Positions 7,712 to 14,514 of a stretch of DNA of 16,114 nucleotides are shown piece by piece. Origin of the DNA: Bacteroidota bacterium (GTDB lineage: Bacteria; Bacteroidota; Ignavibacteria; Ignavibacteriales; Melioribacteraceae); contig JAJYMU010000155.1 in NCBI GenBank assembly GCA_021786655.1, positions 1-16,114 of the forward strand. The letters are read 5' to 3'. The number at the start of each line of letters is the position of its first letter. Position 1 is the stretch's first letter. Under the pieces are notes generated by a model. It saw only the letters and a program-made list of their open reading frames with translations. It was not told where the DNA came from and ran no database searches. Position numbers and translations under genes: made by a program.

Positions 7712-9028
7712 CTTTCCGTAAATCCTTCTTCCAACCGATTTATCCAAACGCACCTTCGCGAGTTCATAATCGACAAGAGCGTTGCTGTAACTTGTCTTCG
7801 CCTGAAGAAGCGCCGCCTCAGCATCAATTAAATCTGTGCTGGATGCAATTTGGGAGTTGTATTTTTCCCGCGTGATTCTATAGTTTTCTTCTGCTTGATC
7901 GACACTTAACTTTGCAACATTAACTTTGTCGAATGATCTTTTGTAAGTCAGATAGTTTTGTTGAACTTCTATATCAACAGCATCTTTCAATTGTGATAGA
8001 GCGGTTTCCGCTTGTATTTTGTTCTGTTCGGCAATTGAAGTTTGCGACGACGTGTAACCCCAGTTCCAAACGCTCCATGATAAAGTTACTCCCAAATCCC
8101 AAGTATCTTTAAATTCATTTACCGCCGGCAAAAATCTCTGATTCGGTTTGCTGTAGTAATAATCGCCGACAAGAAATATTGAAGGGAACCAAGCCGATTG
8201 TGCCGCACGAAGATTTGCCGCGCTGGCATTAACGCGGTAGTCGAGAGACTTCAATTCGTTTCTATTATTCTTTGCTTCGTTAAGCAAATCTTCAATCTTA
8301 AGGTCAACAACATTCGCCGATAAATCTCCGGTCTCGATTGTTGTGGGGGAGTCCAGCGGCAAGCCGATTGTTTGATTAAAAAACATCCTTGCGATATCAA
8401 GCTGGTTATCCGCTTCTATTTTTTGAAGCTTAACTGAAGAGTGTTGAACCTCCAGTTTTAGAAAATCGTTTTTCGTTGCCAGTCCGTTCTGCATAAAATT
8501 CTTTGTGTCGTCAAGATGCTGCTTGATCTGATTCAAATTCTCATCTAGAAGTTTATCGTACTGCTGCGCTTTGTAGTAATTCCAAAAAGCATTTTCAATT
8601 TTGAATGCGGCTTCGTTCATATCTTTTTGATAATCCGAATTTGTCGCTTCATAATTTGATTCGGCTGCGTTTTTTACCGACCACAATCTGAATCCGGTAA
8701 ACAGTGGCTGCTGAAGACTTAGTTTGACGGAATAATTATCCAAAATCACCGGTGAAATCTGAATTGGCTTCGGAGAGAAAAACAAGGTTACTTCGAACGG
8801 GGGAATGTTGCTTAACCGCATGTAGCTTGCGGATAAACCGATTTGCGGCAGAAGCTGCGAATTAGCCGCCGTAACTTGTGCAGAAGCTCCAGCCAATTTC
8901 GATTGCGAAATCTTTAGGTCTTTGCTGTTCTTCATTCCAATTTCCAAACTTTCCTTTAAAGTAAGCTTTTGAGTTTGCGCCGATATGCCCGCCGCCATCA
9001 ACAAAACAATTACAAATGTTTTTTTCAT
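7709..9028 (-). CDS. TolC-type outer-membrane efflux protein
   Basis: This 439-residue secreted protein should form the trimeric outer-membrane exit duct of the pump. A signal peptide is visible at residues 1-17 (MKKTFVIVLLMAAGISA). The mature part shows the two-fold repeated, mostly helical outer-membrane efflux layout: QKLTLKESLEIGMKNSKDLK at the start of repeat one, long Gln/Asn/Ala-rich helices, and RVNASAANLRAAQSAWFPSI plus GDYYYS in repeat two. The length is typical. The stop codon TAG lies in the first heptamer of the repeat array bounding the S23 cassette, so the last residues (GRRIYGK) may have been set by that insertion. It follows ATPase 1 by 26 bp, with only a weak purine-rich RBS. 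YbhGFSR in E. coli has no dedicated tolC in its operon, so this copy is self-sufficient. Confidence 0.94.
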   Translation of the reverse strand: MKKTFVIVLLMAAGISAQTQKLTLKESLEIGMKNSKDLKISQSKLAGASAQVTAANSQLLPQIGLSASYMRLSNIPPFEVTLFFSPKPIQISPVILDNYSVKLSLQQPLFTGFRLWSVKNAAESNYEATNSDYQKDMNEAAFKIENAFWNYYKAQQYDKLLDENLNQIKQHLDDTKNFMQNGLATKNDFLKLEVQHSSVKLQKIEADNQLDIARMFFNQTIGLPLDSPTTIETGDLSANVVDLKIEDLLNEAKNNRNELKSLDYRVNASAANLRAAQSAWFPSIFLVGDYYYSKPNQRFLPAVNEFKDTWDLGVTLSWSVWNWGYTSSQTSIAEQNKIQAETALSQLKDAVDIEVQQNYLTYKRSFDKVNVAKLSVDQAEENYRITREKYNSQIASSTDLIDAEAALLQAKTSYSNALVDYELAKVRLDKSVGRRIYGK

Positions 9029-9054
9029 TTTAATTTCTCTTCAATTTTTTTTGA

Positions 9055-9987
9055 TTAAGAATTTGCCGATTCACCGATTAAATGGATAAATACATTTTCA
9101 AGCGAAGTTGGAATTATTCTATGATCCACCATTTGAACACCGTTCTCAATGAGCCGTTTCTCGATTGCGCCGAAATCCTCTTTGTAATTATCAACCGCCA
9201 CATTCAGCCGGTCACCAAACATTTGAACTTCGTAACCGCTCTTTTCTTTAAGAAGTTTATAAGCCGAGATGATCGGCGAACAAACTATTTCAACAATTGA
9301 TTTGTTGATGGAAGATTTTATTTTCTTCGGCGTGTCAAAACTTAGAACCTCGCCGTTGTTCAAGAGCGCAACACGGTTGCACCGCTCGGCTTCATCCAGG
9401 TAAGGTGTTGACATGAAAATTGTTGCGCCGTCTTTTTGCAAGTTGGAAAGAATTTTCCAAAAGTCGCGGCGCGATACGGGATCAACGCCGGTTGTTGGTT
9501 CATCAAGAAAAATGATTTTCGGCTTATGAATTAAAGTGCATGCGAGCGCGAGTTTCTGCTTCATGCCGCCGGATAAATTATCGGCAAGTCTGTTCCGAAA
9601 CGGTGTCAATCGCGTAAACTCCAGCAGCTCGTTTCTCCGCGCTTGATAATCTTTTACGCCATGAAGATCGGCAAAGAACTCTATGTTTTCGTCTATGGTA
9701 AGATCGCCATACAAACTAAACTTTTGCGAAAGGTACCCGATATGTTTTTGAATTTTGTTTTTGTCTTTTACGAGATCGAGACCAAACAATTCCGCCGAAC
9801 CATCCGAAGGTGCCAGCAAACCGCAGAGAAGTCGTATAGTAGTTGTTTTACCAGCGCCGTCAGGTCCAACCAACCCGAACATTTCTCCCGGCACAACGTC
9901 CAGCGAAATTCCTTTAAGAGCAGAAACTTCTCCGTAATTCTTTTTAATGTTATTTATTTTGATTGCGAATTCCATTCTTGCCGTCAT
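9055..9987 (-). CDS. ABC transporter ATPase 1 of the efflux pump (YbhF N-terminal-half type)
   Basis: This 310-residue nucleotide-binding subunit has Walker A GPDGAGKTT at 41-49, a Q-loop in YLSQKFSLYGDLT, a canonical signature LSGG at 138-141 followed by MKQKLAL, Walker B FLDEP at 160-164, and D-loop region TGVDPVSRR. The switch histidine is missing: the position reads Pro195 (codon CCT, complement of 9403-9405) in MSTPYLDEAE, while ATPase 2 has His there. The N-terminal half of YbhF also departs from consensus here as I remember it, so this is probably a fixed feature. The ATG at 9987 is two bases after the adaptor stop, so translation is likely coupled; an in-frame ATG at 9975 is an alternative start. 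Together with ATPase 2 it would make a heterodimer with one consensus and one degenerate ATP site. Confidence 0.95.
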   Translation of the reverse strand: MTARMEFAIKINNIKKNYGEVSALKGISLDVVPGEMFGLVGPDGAGKTTTIRLLCGLLAPSDGSAELFGLDLVKDKNKIQKHIGYLSQKFSLYGDLTIDENIEFFADLHGVKDYQARRNELLEFTRLTPFRNRLADNLSGGMKQKLALACTLIHKPKIIFLDEPTTGVDPVSRRDFWKILSNLQKDGATIFMSTPYLDEAERCNRVALLNNGEVLSFDTPKKIKSSINKSIVEIVCSPIISAYKLLKEKSGYEVQMFGDRLNVAVDNYKEDFGAIEKRLIENGVQMVDHRIIPTSLENVFIHLIGESANS

Positions 9988-9989
9988 TT

Positions 9990-10955
9990 CTATTTAAGGT
10001 TGATAACCGCATCAGCAGGAACGCCATCCTTCAATCCGGAATCTGGATTAGGAATGTGTATCTTCACCGCGAAGACTAATTTTATCCGTTCGTCTTTGGT
10101 TTGAATATTCTTCGGAGTGAATTCGGCAGTTGGAGAAATGTAAATCACTTTTCCAGTGAAAGTTCTGCCCGGGAACGAATCAACAGAAACGTTTGCCTCT
10201 TGACCAAGCTTAACTTTTCCCAGTTCTGTTTCCGACACATAAATTACAAGATCAACATAACTCAGGTCGGATAACATTACTAACGACGAAAGCGGCGAAG
10301 CTGATTCTCCCGCTTCAATAAACTTTTTAACCACAATTCCGCTGATGGGTGCCGCAACATATGAGTCACTGATGTTTTTTCTAAGAAGATCTGCCGCGGC
10401 AACCTGCCGGTCGAGATTTGCTTGGGATTGTTTTATTTCTTCCGGTCGCGCTAGATTTTTAATCTTCTTATAGTTCTCGTTTGCGGAATTAAACTGCGCG
10501 CTGGCGACATCGTATTTAGTGCTGATGTCGTCCCATTGTTGTTTCGTAATCGAATTAGACTGAAAAAGTTTTTCGTTTCGTTCTTTTGTTGCCTGAGCCA
10601 ATTCAAAATTCGCTTTGGCTTGATTCAGAGCTTCTTCGGCCTGCATTACGTCCTCGGTGCGTGCGCCCTGTTTGAGCAATGCCAATTGCGCCGTTGCTGC
10701 ATCAACGGCAGCATCTGCCTGCCGCAGTTGAATTGCAAGCAGATCATGATCAATTATCATTAATGTATCTCCGGCATTAACCTTATCGCCTTCGTTAACA
10801 AATATTTTTTTTACCTGCCCGCTAACTTTTGCAGAAACGGTTACATTGGTTGCCTCAATAGTGCCCGAAGCTTCGATACTGTTTTTGTCGTTTCCGCTGC
10901 ATGCATACAATAGTATGACGGCAGTTGTTAAGAATACCGCATTTAATTTTTTCAT
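9990..10955 (-). CDS. HlyD/YbhG-type periplasmic adaptor, probable lipoprotein
   Basis: This 321-residue membrane-fusion protein should bridge the inner-membrane ABC pump and the TolC-type duct. The N-terminus is a hydrophobic stretch ending in LLYAC with Cys19, a plausible but not perfect lipobox (Tyr at -2). The two lipoyl half-motifs are at about 33-70 (KVSGQVKKIFVNEGDKVNAG) and 198-230 (SYVAAPISGIVVKKFIEAGE), separated by a coiled-coil hairpin at about 72-192. The C-terminal barrel contains ISPTAEFTPKNIQTKDER (273-290), a stretch I recognise as characteristic of YbhG-like adaptors. The ATG overlaps the repressor stop by four bases (ATGA), so translation should be coupled. It is the first structural gene of the operon. 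Confidence 0.94.
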   Translation of the reverse strand: MKKLNAVFLTTAVILLYACSGNDKNSIEASGTIEATNVTVSAKVSGQVKKIFVNEGDKVNAGDTLMIIDHDLLAIQLRQADAAVDAATAQLALLKQGARTEDVMQAEEALNQAKANFELAQATKERNEKLFQSNSITKQQWDDISTKYDVASAQFNSANENYKKIKNLARPEEIKQSQANLDRQVAAADLLRKNISDSYVAAPISGIVVKKFIEAGESASPLSSLVMLSDLSYVDLVIYVSETELGKVKLGQEANVSVDSFPGRTFTGKVIYISPTAEFTPKNIQTKDERIKLVFAVKIHIPNPDSGLKDGVPADAVINLK

Positions 10956-11560
10956 TGTATTATCTCGCTGATTGATTTCTTAAAAAGTTTCTCCCCTTTT
11001 TCCGTAAGGATGCCGCTCATCAGAATTTGAAATGTTATTTGTGTTGCTTGTTTTATTGAAAAATTATTGTTTAAAATAAAATCGGGGTTTACAATTGAGC
11101 GAATAGATGAAAGGAAGATTGTCATTATTATCGGCGTCGGATAATCGGCAATTAATCCCTCTCGTTTGCCCTGTTCAACCACTTTGGTGATATTTTTGTT
11201 TATCATTTCCGTCCTGAATTTTTCCACCTCGTTCCAAAGAGAAGGAAAATGCACTCGCAAATCATTAAAGGTTTTTTCGCTTATTCTGGAAAGATTTTGT
11301 GTCATCAGAAAGACGATCCCCGCAAATTTTTCTACCGCGTTTTTGTCGCTGTTCAAGATGGGCAGTACATCTTGTTGCCTTTTTTTCATAAACCGCCTCA
11401 CGATCGCTTCGACCATATCGCTCTTAGAGGGGAAGAACTTATAAATGGTTTTCTTGCTTATTCTAAGTTCGGACGCAATCTCGTCCATCGGGGTTTTATA
11501 AAACCCATCCCTAAAAATCCTTTCTTCCGTTAAATTTAGAATTCGTTCTTTTTCTTCCAT
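10952..11560 (-). CDS. TetR/AcrR-family transcriptional regulator of the efflux operon
   Basis: This 202-residue DNA-binding protein has a TetR-type N-terminal domain: ILNLTEERIFRDGFYKTPMD leads into the helix-turn-helix at about 24-44 (EIASELRISKKTIYKFF), followed by the usual FPSKSDMVEAIV. The C-terminal ligand-binding domain (about 55-202) is divergent, as in the whole family. It is the first gene of the operon and overlaps the adaptor gene by four bases, the same arrangement as CecR before YbhGFSR in E. coli. It probably represses its own promoter through the inverted repeats at 11572-11637 and is released by a pump substrate; that regulation is inference. The RBS before the ATG is weak. 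Confidence 0.93.
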   Translation of the reverse strand: MEEKERILNLTEERIFRDGFYKTPMDEIASELRISKKTIYKFFPSKSDMVEAIVRRFMKKRQQDVLPILNSDKNAVEKFAGIVFLMTQNLSRISEKTFNDLRVHFPSLWNEVEKFRTEMINKNITKVVEQGKREGLIADYPTPIIMTIFLSSIRSIVNPDFILNNNFSIKQATQITFQILMSGILTEKGEKLFKKSISEIIQ

Positions 11561-11571
11561 TGTCTGCTCGC

Positions 11572-11597
11572 GAAACTATTTTTGTTTTTTCGGTTTC
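11572..11597. promoter_or_regulatory. Inverted repeat A, candidate repressor operator over the transcription start
   Basis: GAAACT at 11572-11577 and GGTTTC at 11592-11597 are separated by 14 bases; five of six arm positions are complementary. The site would cover the predicted transcription start and leader of the repressor operon. Its arm spacing is identical to that of repeat B, 40 bp away. Confidence 0.55.
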
Positions 11598-11598
11598 C

Positions 11599-11627
11599 AA
11601 TATAGCGCGCAGAAACTCTTTTGTCAA
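11599..11627 (-). promoter_or_regulatory. Sigma-70-type promoter of the efflux operon
   Basis: Read on the minus strand, TTGACA (complement of 11622-11627), a 17-base spacer, and TATATT (complement of 11599-11604) form a near-consensus promoter. Transcription would start about 30 bases before the repressor ATG. Candidate operators overlap both the -35 box and the start site. No other promoter this good was found inside the operon. Confidence 0.8.
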
Positions 11628-11637
11628 GAAAAGTTTC
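11612..11637. promoter_or_regulatory. Inverted repeat B, candidate repressor operator over the -35 box
   Basis: GAAACT at 11612-11617 and AGTTTC at 11632-11637 are perfectly complementary arms 14 bases apart, spanning the TTGACA box. A further GGTTTCC half-site follows at 11641-11647. Binding of the TetR-type protein here would block RNA polymerase; assignment to that protein is inferred from position only. Confidence 0.6.
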
Positions 11638-11700
11638 CGTGGTTTCCAAAAAAATTGATTTTGTTTTTTTGCGACGGTGATTTTCTAAACTGGAGAGTGG

Positions 11701-12297
11701 TTATGGCTTGATTCCAACAAATCTAACTACAGCTCCCTTTCCCTCATGAAATTTTCCTTCGTTAAGCTCAACAATTTCTTTTGACAACTTTACAAAGTCT
11801 AGCTCTATAAAATCATTGACAATTTCCTCTAGCGAATAAAGTAGTCCTTCCTCTTTCGGTCCGCCTGAATTATAATTCAACTGCTCTTTGTCGAATGATT
11901 CCAGAATAATTCTGCCGCCGTTTTTTAGCGCCTCAACAGCCATGTGGTACACTTTGTTTCTAATCGGTTCTTCTAGATGAAGAAAAATCAGAGCTACCGC
12001 ATCATAATAATTCTGTCTGCATGAATAACCGACGAGATCGTTAACCGTATAATTAATTTTTACGCGCTTTTCTTCTGCCAGTTTATCGGCTTTTTTCTTT
12101 CCTTCATAACTCGCATCTACAGCATCAACCTCCCAACCAAGCGTTGCTGCATAAACTGAATTTCTTCCCTCGCCTTCACCTAGAAAAAGTATTTTGCCTG
12201 GCTGGAGTTGATTCAATTCGCCTTTAAGAAACTCATTCGGGCTTTTTCCGTAAACATATTCTGTTTCGGAATACCGTTTGTTCCAAAATTCGCTCAT
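11701..12297 (-). CDS. Class I SAM-dependent methyltransferase (TehB-like/thiopurine-type fold)
   Basis: This 198-residue probable cytoplasmic enzyme opens with FWNKRYSETEYVYGKSPNEF, a start shared by many small methyltransferases. Motif I follows as ILFLGEGEGRNS (36-47), and an acidic loop VDAVDAS (57-63) would bind the ribose of S-adenosylmethionine. YDAVALIFLHLEE (98-110) corresponds to motif IV, and ALKNGGRIILES to the strand before the C-terminal part. Relatives are often annotated as tellurite-resistance TehB-like, but the substrate cannot be deduced. It diverges from the GroES-like gene over 76 bp. Its stop lies 140 bp before the repressor start, with no clear terminator between, so some read-through into the efflux operon is possible. 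Confidence 0.88.
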   Translation of the reverse strand: MSEFWNKRYSETEYVYGKSPNEFLKGELNQLQPGKILFLGEGEGRNSVYAATLGWEVDAVDASYEGKKKADKLAEEKRVKINYTVNDLVGYSCRQNYYDAVALIFLHLEEPIRNKVYHMAVEALKNGGRIILESFDKEQLNYNSGGPKEEGLLYSLEEIVNDFIELDFVKLSKEIVELNEGKFHEGKGAVVRFVGIKP

Positions 12298-12330
12298 GAT
12301 CTCAAAATTTGTTTTGTCTAAGATAAGAAT

Positions 12331-12359
12331 TTGATGCTCATTTTTGCATTTGCTATTTT
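12331..12359 (+). promoter_or_regulatory. Possible promoter of the GroES-like gene
   Basis: TTGATG (12331-12336), a 17-base spacer, and TATTTT (12354-12359) form a fair sigma-70-type match. Transcription would begin near 12366, only about eight bases before the TTG start or 20 before the alternative GTG. Confidence 0.4.
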
Positions 12360-12373
12360 AAACACAGATAGTC

Positions 12374-12748
12374 TTGGGCAGCGAAGTGATACATACGGAA
12401 AAAATAATTATTGTCGGCGACCGCGTTCTAATTAGGCCAGAAGAAAACCTAAACAAAACTCACAGCGGACTTTATCTTCCTCCCGGTGTTCATGAAAAAG
12501 AAAAAGTTCAGGGCGGTTATGTAATTAAAGCGGGGCCCGGTTACCCGATCGGAATGCCGATTGATGATGATGAACCCTGGCATGAAAAGAAAACAACGAA
12601 GTATATTCCGCTTCAAGCCAAAGAGGGAGACTTTGCTCTCTTCCTCAGAAAAGATGCAATTGATGTTGAGATAGAAAAAGAAAAGTTTGTTATTGTTTCT
12701 CAACTTGCCATCCTGCTGCTTTACCGAGACGAGGATCTTCTCGCTTAA
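12374..12748 (+). CDS. GroES-like co-chaperonin paralogue, stand-alone
   Basis: This 124-residue protein matches the Cpn10/GroES fold family: VGDRVLIRPEE (14-24), a mobile-loop region THSGLYLPPGVHEKEKVQGG, then VIKAGPGYPIG and, after an acidic insert (DDDEPWHEK), YIPLQAKEGDFALF and VIVSQLAILLLYRDEDLL. It is about 30 residues longer than true GroES, mainly through the insert near 60-75, and no groEL is adjacent. I recall similar solo GroES-family proteins in Bacteroidota-related genomes. Whether it caps GroEL is unknown. The start is uncertain: the frame opens after a stop at 12359 and offers a TTG at 12374 or a GTG at 12386, neither with a clear Shine-Dalgarno site and no ATG before the conserved part. 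The TTG is given as the longest possibility. Confidence 0.85.
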   Translation: MGSEVIHTEKIIIVGDRVLIRPEENLNKTHSGLYLPPGVHEKEKVQGGYVIKAGPGYPIGMPIDDDEPWHEKKTTKYIPLQAKEGDFALFLRKDAIDVEIEKEKFVIVSQLAILLLYRDEDLLA

Positions 12749-12807
12749 GCTATCCGTTTTCCATTCAATCACCGCACCTCAAAAAAAGATGGAATTATTA
12801 ACTGATG

Positions 12808-12895
12808 TTACGCACTTTTATAATCTTAATCGTAATCTGGTTCTAAATCCGATTAAGATTATGATTAAGAGCAAGATTAAGAATTAGCTGCGTAA
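12808..12895. repeat. Palindromic hexamer-based repeat in the gap before the Fic gene
   Basis: A perfect 13-bp inverted repeat (12820-12832 with 12850-12862; core AATCTTAATCG) has a 17-base loop. Its right arm continues as three 12-bp units beginning GATTAAGA at 12851, 12863 and 12875; the left arm is built from TAATCT/TAATCG hexamers. An outer TTACGCA/TGCGTAA pair (12808-12814, 12889-12895) encloses the whole. It contains no credible gene and resembles a small palindromic intergenic element. Confidence 0.6.
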
Positions 12896-12965
12896 GGTGA
12901 GTTATTAAGAAATATCATCATGTAGCAAGCAATACCTTTCTAATAAGAAACAACCAGATCCAATA

Positions 12966-12983
12966 AGTCAATAATTCTTGACT
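12966..12983. promoter_or_regulatory. 18-bp palindrome 1 upstream of the Fic gene
   Basis: An AGTCAA...TTGACT palindrome has one mismatched internal pair. A second AGTC...GACT palindrome of the same length starts exactly 42 bp downstream, over the Fic start codon region. It is a candidate operator; the binding protein is unknown, and the C-terminal winged-helix domain of the Fic protein is one possibility. Confidence 0.5.
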
Positions 12984-13000
12984 ATTATAAGATTTATAAT
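12984..13000. promoter_or_regulatory. AT-rich perfect palindrome with possible -10 box
   Basis: ATTATAA and TTATAAT (7-bp arms, GAT loop) lie directly after palindrome 1. The right arm contains TATAAT (12995-13000), a possible -10 element. The only TTGACT nearby is 11 bases upstream, too close for a standard -35, so the promoter call is weak. Confidence 0.35.
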
Positions 13001-13007
13001 ATCTTTA

Positions 13008-13025
13008 AGTCAATTATTGTAGACT
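13008..13025. promoter_or_regulatory. 18-bp palindrome 2 abutting the Fic start codon
   Basis: AGTC and GACT lie at the ends of an 18-bp site, extending to TAAGTC/GACTTA arms at 13006-13027, three bases before the ATG at 13030. It occupies the place where a ribosome-binding site would be, and no Shine-Dalgarno sequence is present. Occupation of this site could block transcription or translation initiation of the Fic gene. Confidence 0.5.
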
Positions 13026-13029
13026 TATA

Positions 13030-14088
13030 ATGAAGTTACAACCTTTACCCCCAGAACCGAAGCCGCGGCTGGATTCCGAGATGGTTACTATTATCTCTGA
13101 AGCCGACAAACAATTAAACTATCTCGATGGAATTCTGTCGATCTTTCCAGAGACTCATTACCTCCCCGCAATCTTAACGGTTATAGAAGCGATCAACAGT
13201 AACAGCGTAGATAATGAAGAACTCTCTCCCAGAGATTTTTTTAATGAATCCCTAAACGAGAACTCGGAACGAGTGAACAAAATTTTAAACTACACAGCGG
13301 CACTTTCCGTTGGCAAAAGGTTGATCAAAAATGTTTCGAGCTCCTCGCACATTATAAAGTCGGTGCATAAAGAACTAAAGACGGGAACGGATCAGGGAGA
13401 GTACCGCAAGACACCGATTTGGGTCGGACAACAAAAAGATAATTTGGTTGATGCAAGATACATTCCACCGTCACATGATGAAGTCCCGACGTTAATGAAT
13501 GATTTGGAGAATTATGTTGCGTCCGATATTTCGTACCCTGTTGTTGTTAACGCCGCATTAATCCACGCTCAGTTTGAAATGATCCATCCTTTTTCAGAAC
13601 GAAACGGTTTTGTGGGACGAATTTTGTTTGTGCTTCATTTGTTGTGGAAGAAAAAACTGAATCTGCCCGGACTCCAAATTTCATCGCAGCTTCTTAAGAA
13701 CAAACTAGAATATTTTGATCATCTGGAAAATTTAGAGAGGACAAAAAATTGGGAAGCTTGGATAAAATTTTTTGTTAGGACAGTCTCTTCCGCCACACAA
13801 TCTACGCTCGAACTAATAAAAAAAATTGTGGCGATTGAAGAGCGCAACTATCAAAAAATTATCAATAAAGAATTCGCTTCTTCATTTTCATTAAGGTTGT
13901 TTGAGCTAATGCTGCGGCAGCCTGCCCTAACTATTCCTTTCATTACAAAAAAACTCGGTTTTAACAAGCAGACGGCAAATATTCTAATCAAGAAATTTCT
14001 TGACGAAAATATTTTGGACGAAACAACGGGCAAACAGCGCAACAGAATATTTGTATATAAAGATTATTTAAATATCTTAGAAGCATAG
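13030..14088 (+). CDS. Fic-family protein with degenerate active-site motif and C-terminal winged helix
   Basis: This 352-residue protein has the full layout of a Fic protein of the SoFic type. Residues 53-62 (EAINSNSVDN) align with the inhibitory-helix motif usually read as SxxxE(G/N), with Asp61 replacing Glu. GEYRKTPIWVG and the flap RYIPPSHDEVPTLMNDLE follow. The Fic motif at 186-197 reads HPFSERNGFVGR, whereas the family norm is HPFx(D/E)GNGRxxR. His186, Glu190, Asn192, Gly193 and Arg197 remain, but the first Gly is Arg191 and the first Arg is Phe194. Fic enzymes transfer AMP or other nucleotide parts to target hydroxyls; activity here may be altered or lost. Residues 285-350 (ITKKLGFNKQTANILIKKFL) look like a winged helix. 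The frame is intact and the gene solitary, so it is not an evident pseudogene. No antitoxin gene is adjacent. The start lacks a Shine-Dalgarno site. Confidence 0.9.
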   Translation: MKLQPLPPEPKPRLDSEMVTIISEADKQLNYLDGILSIFPETHYLPAILTVIEAINSNSVDNEELSPRDFFNESLNENSERVNKILNYTAALSVGKRLIKNVSSSSHIIKSVHKELKTGTDQGEYRKTPIWVGQQKDNLVDARYIPPSHDEVPTLMNDLENYVASDISYPVVVNAALIHAQFEMIHPFSERNGFVGRILFVLHLLWKKKLNLPGLQISSQLLKNKLEYFDHLENLERTKNWEAWIKFFVRTVSSATQSTLELIKKIVAIEERNYQKIINKEFASSFSLRLFELMLRQPALTIPFITKKLGFNKQTANILIKKFLDENILDETTGKQRNRIFVYKDYLNILEA

Positions 14089-14133
14089 CTCAACGCGGCT
14101 ACCATAAACAATCACAAAACAAAGAGGTTCGTG

Positions 14134-14514
14134 ATGAAACTAGTTCAAGAATTCAAAACTTTTGCGATGAAAGGCAATGTAGTGGATATGGCGGTGGGTA
14201 TCATAATCGGCGCGGCTTTTGGAAAAATTATCACCTCGCTTGTTAACGACGTTATTATGCCTCCGATTGGTCTGCTGGTAGGAGGAATCGATTTCAGCGG
14301 ATTGGCGATTGACCTTGGCCGTGGCGTGGTGATCAAATACGGAATGTTTATTAACACTGTTATCGATTTTACTATCGTCGCCTTTGCTATATTTATGATG
14401 ATCAAGGCTCTGAACTCGCTAAAGAAAAAAGAAGAGGCTTCGCCCGCCCCGCCGACTGCCTCGAAAGAAGAAGTTGTCCTTCTTACTCAAATTAGAGATT
14501 TGCTGAAGAAGTAA
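14134..14514 (+). CDS. mscL: Large-conductance mechanosensitive channel MscL
   Basis: This 126-residue inner-membrane channel opens under membrane tension and releases solutes during hypo-osmotic shock. FKTFAMKGNVVDMAVGIIIG (8-27) is the conserved N-terminal helix and first membrane segment, FGKIITSLVNDVIMPPIG completes TM1, IKYGMFINTVIDFTIVAFAIF (68-88) is TM2, and the cytoplasmic helix ends in LLTQIRDLLKK. The periplasmic loop is short, giving a length slightly below the 136 residues of the E. coli protein. A GTG at 14131 is in frame, but GAGG at 14124-14127 is six bases from the ATG at 14134 and only three from the GTG, so the ATG is chosen. It lies 45 bp after the Fic gene and may share its transcript. 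Confidence 0.97.
   Translation: MKLVQEFKTFAMKGNVVDMAVGIIIGAAFGKIITSLVNDVIMPPIGLLVGGIDFSGLAIDLGRGVVIKYGMFINTVIDFTIVAFAIFMMIKALNSLKKKEEASPAPPTASKEEVVLLTQIRDLLKK

Noticed and set aside
12687..12887. Short plus-strand frame running from the GroES-like gene into the repeat
   Set aside because: It overlaps the GroES-like gene in another frame, has low-complexity composition and no RBS; its end is simply the hexamer repeat.
13030..14088. Fic/antitoxin toxin module
   Set aside because: No small antitoxin gene lies upstream or downstream; the inhibitory-like helix is within the protein itself.
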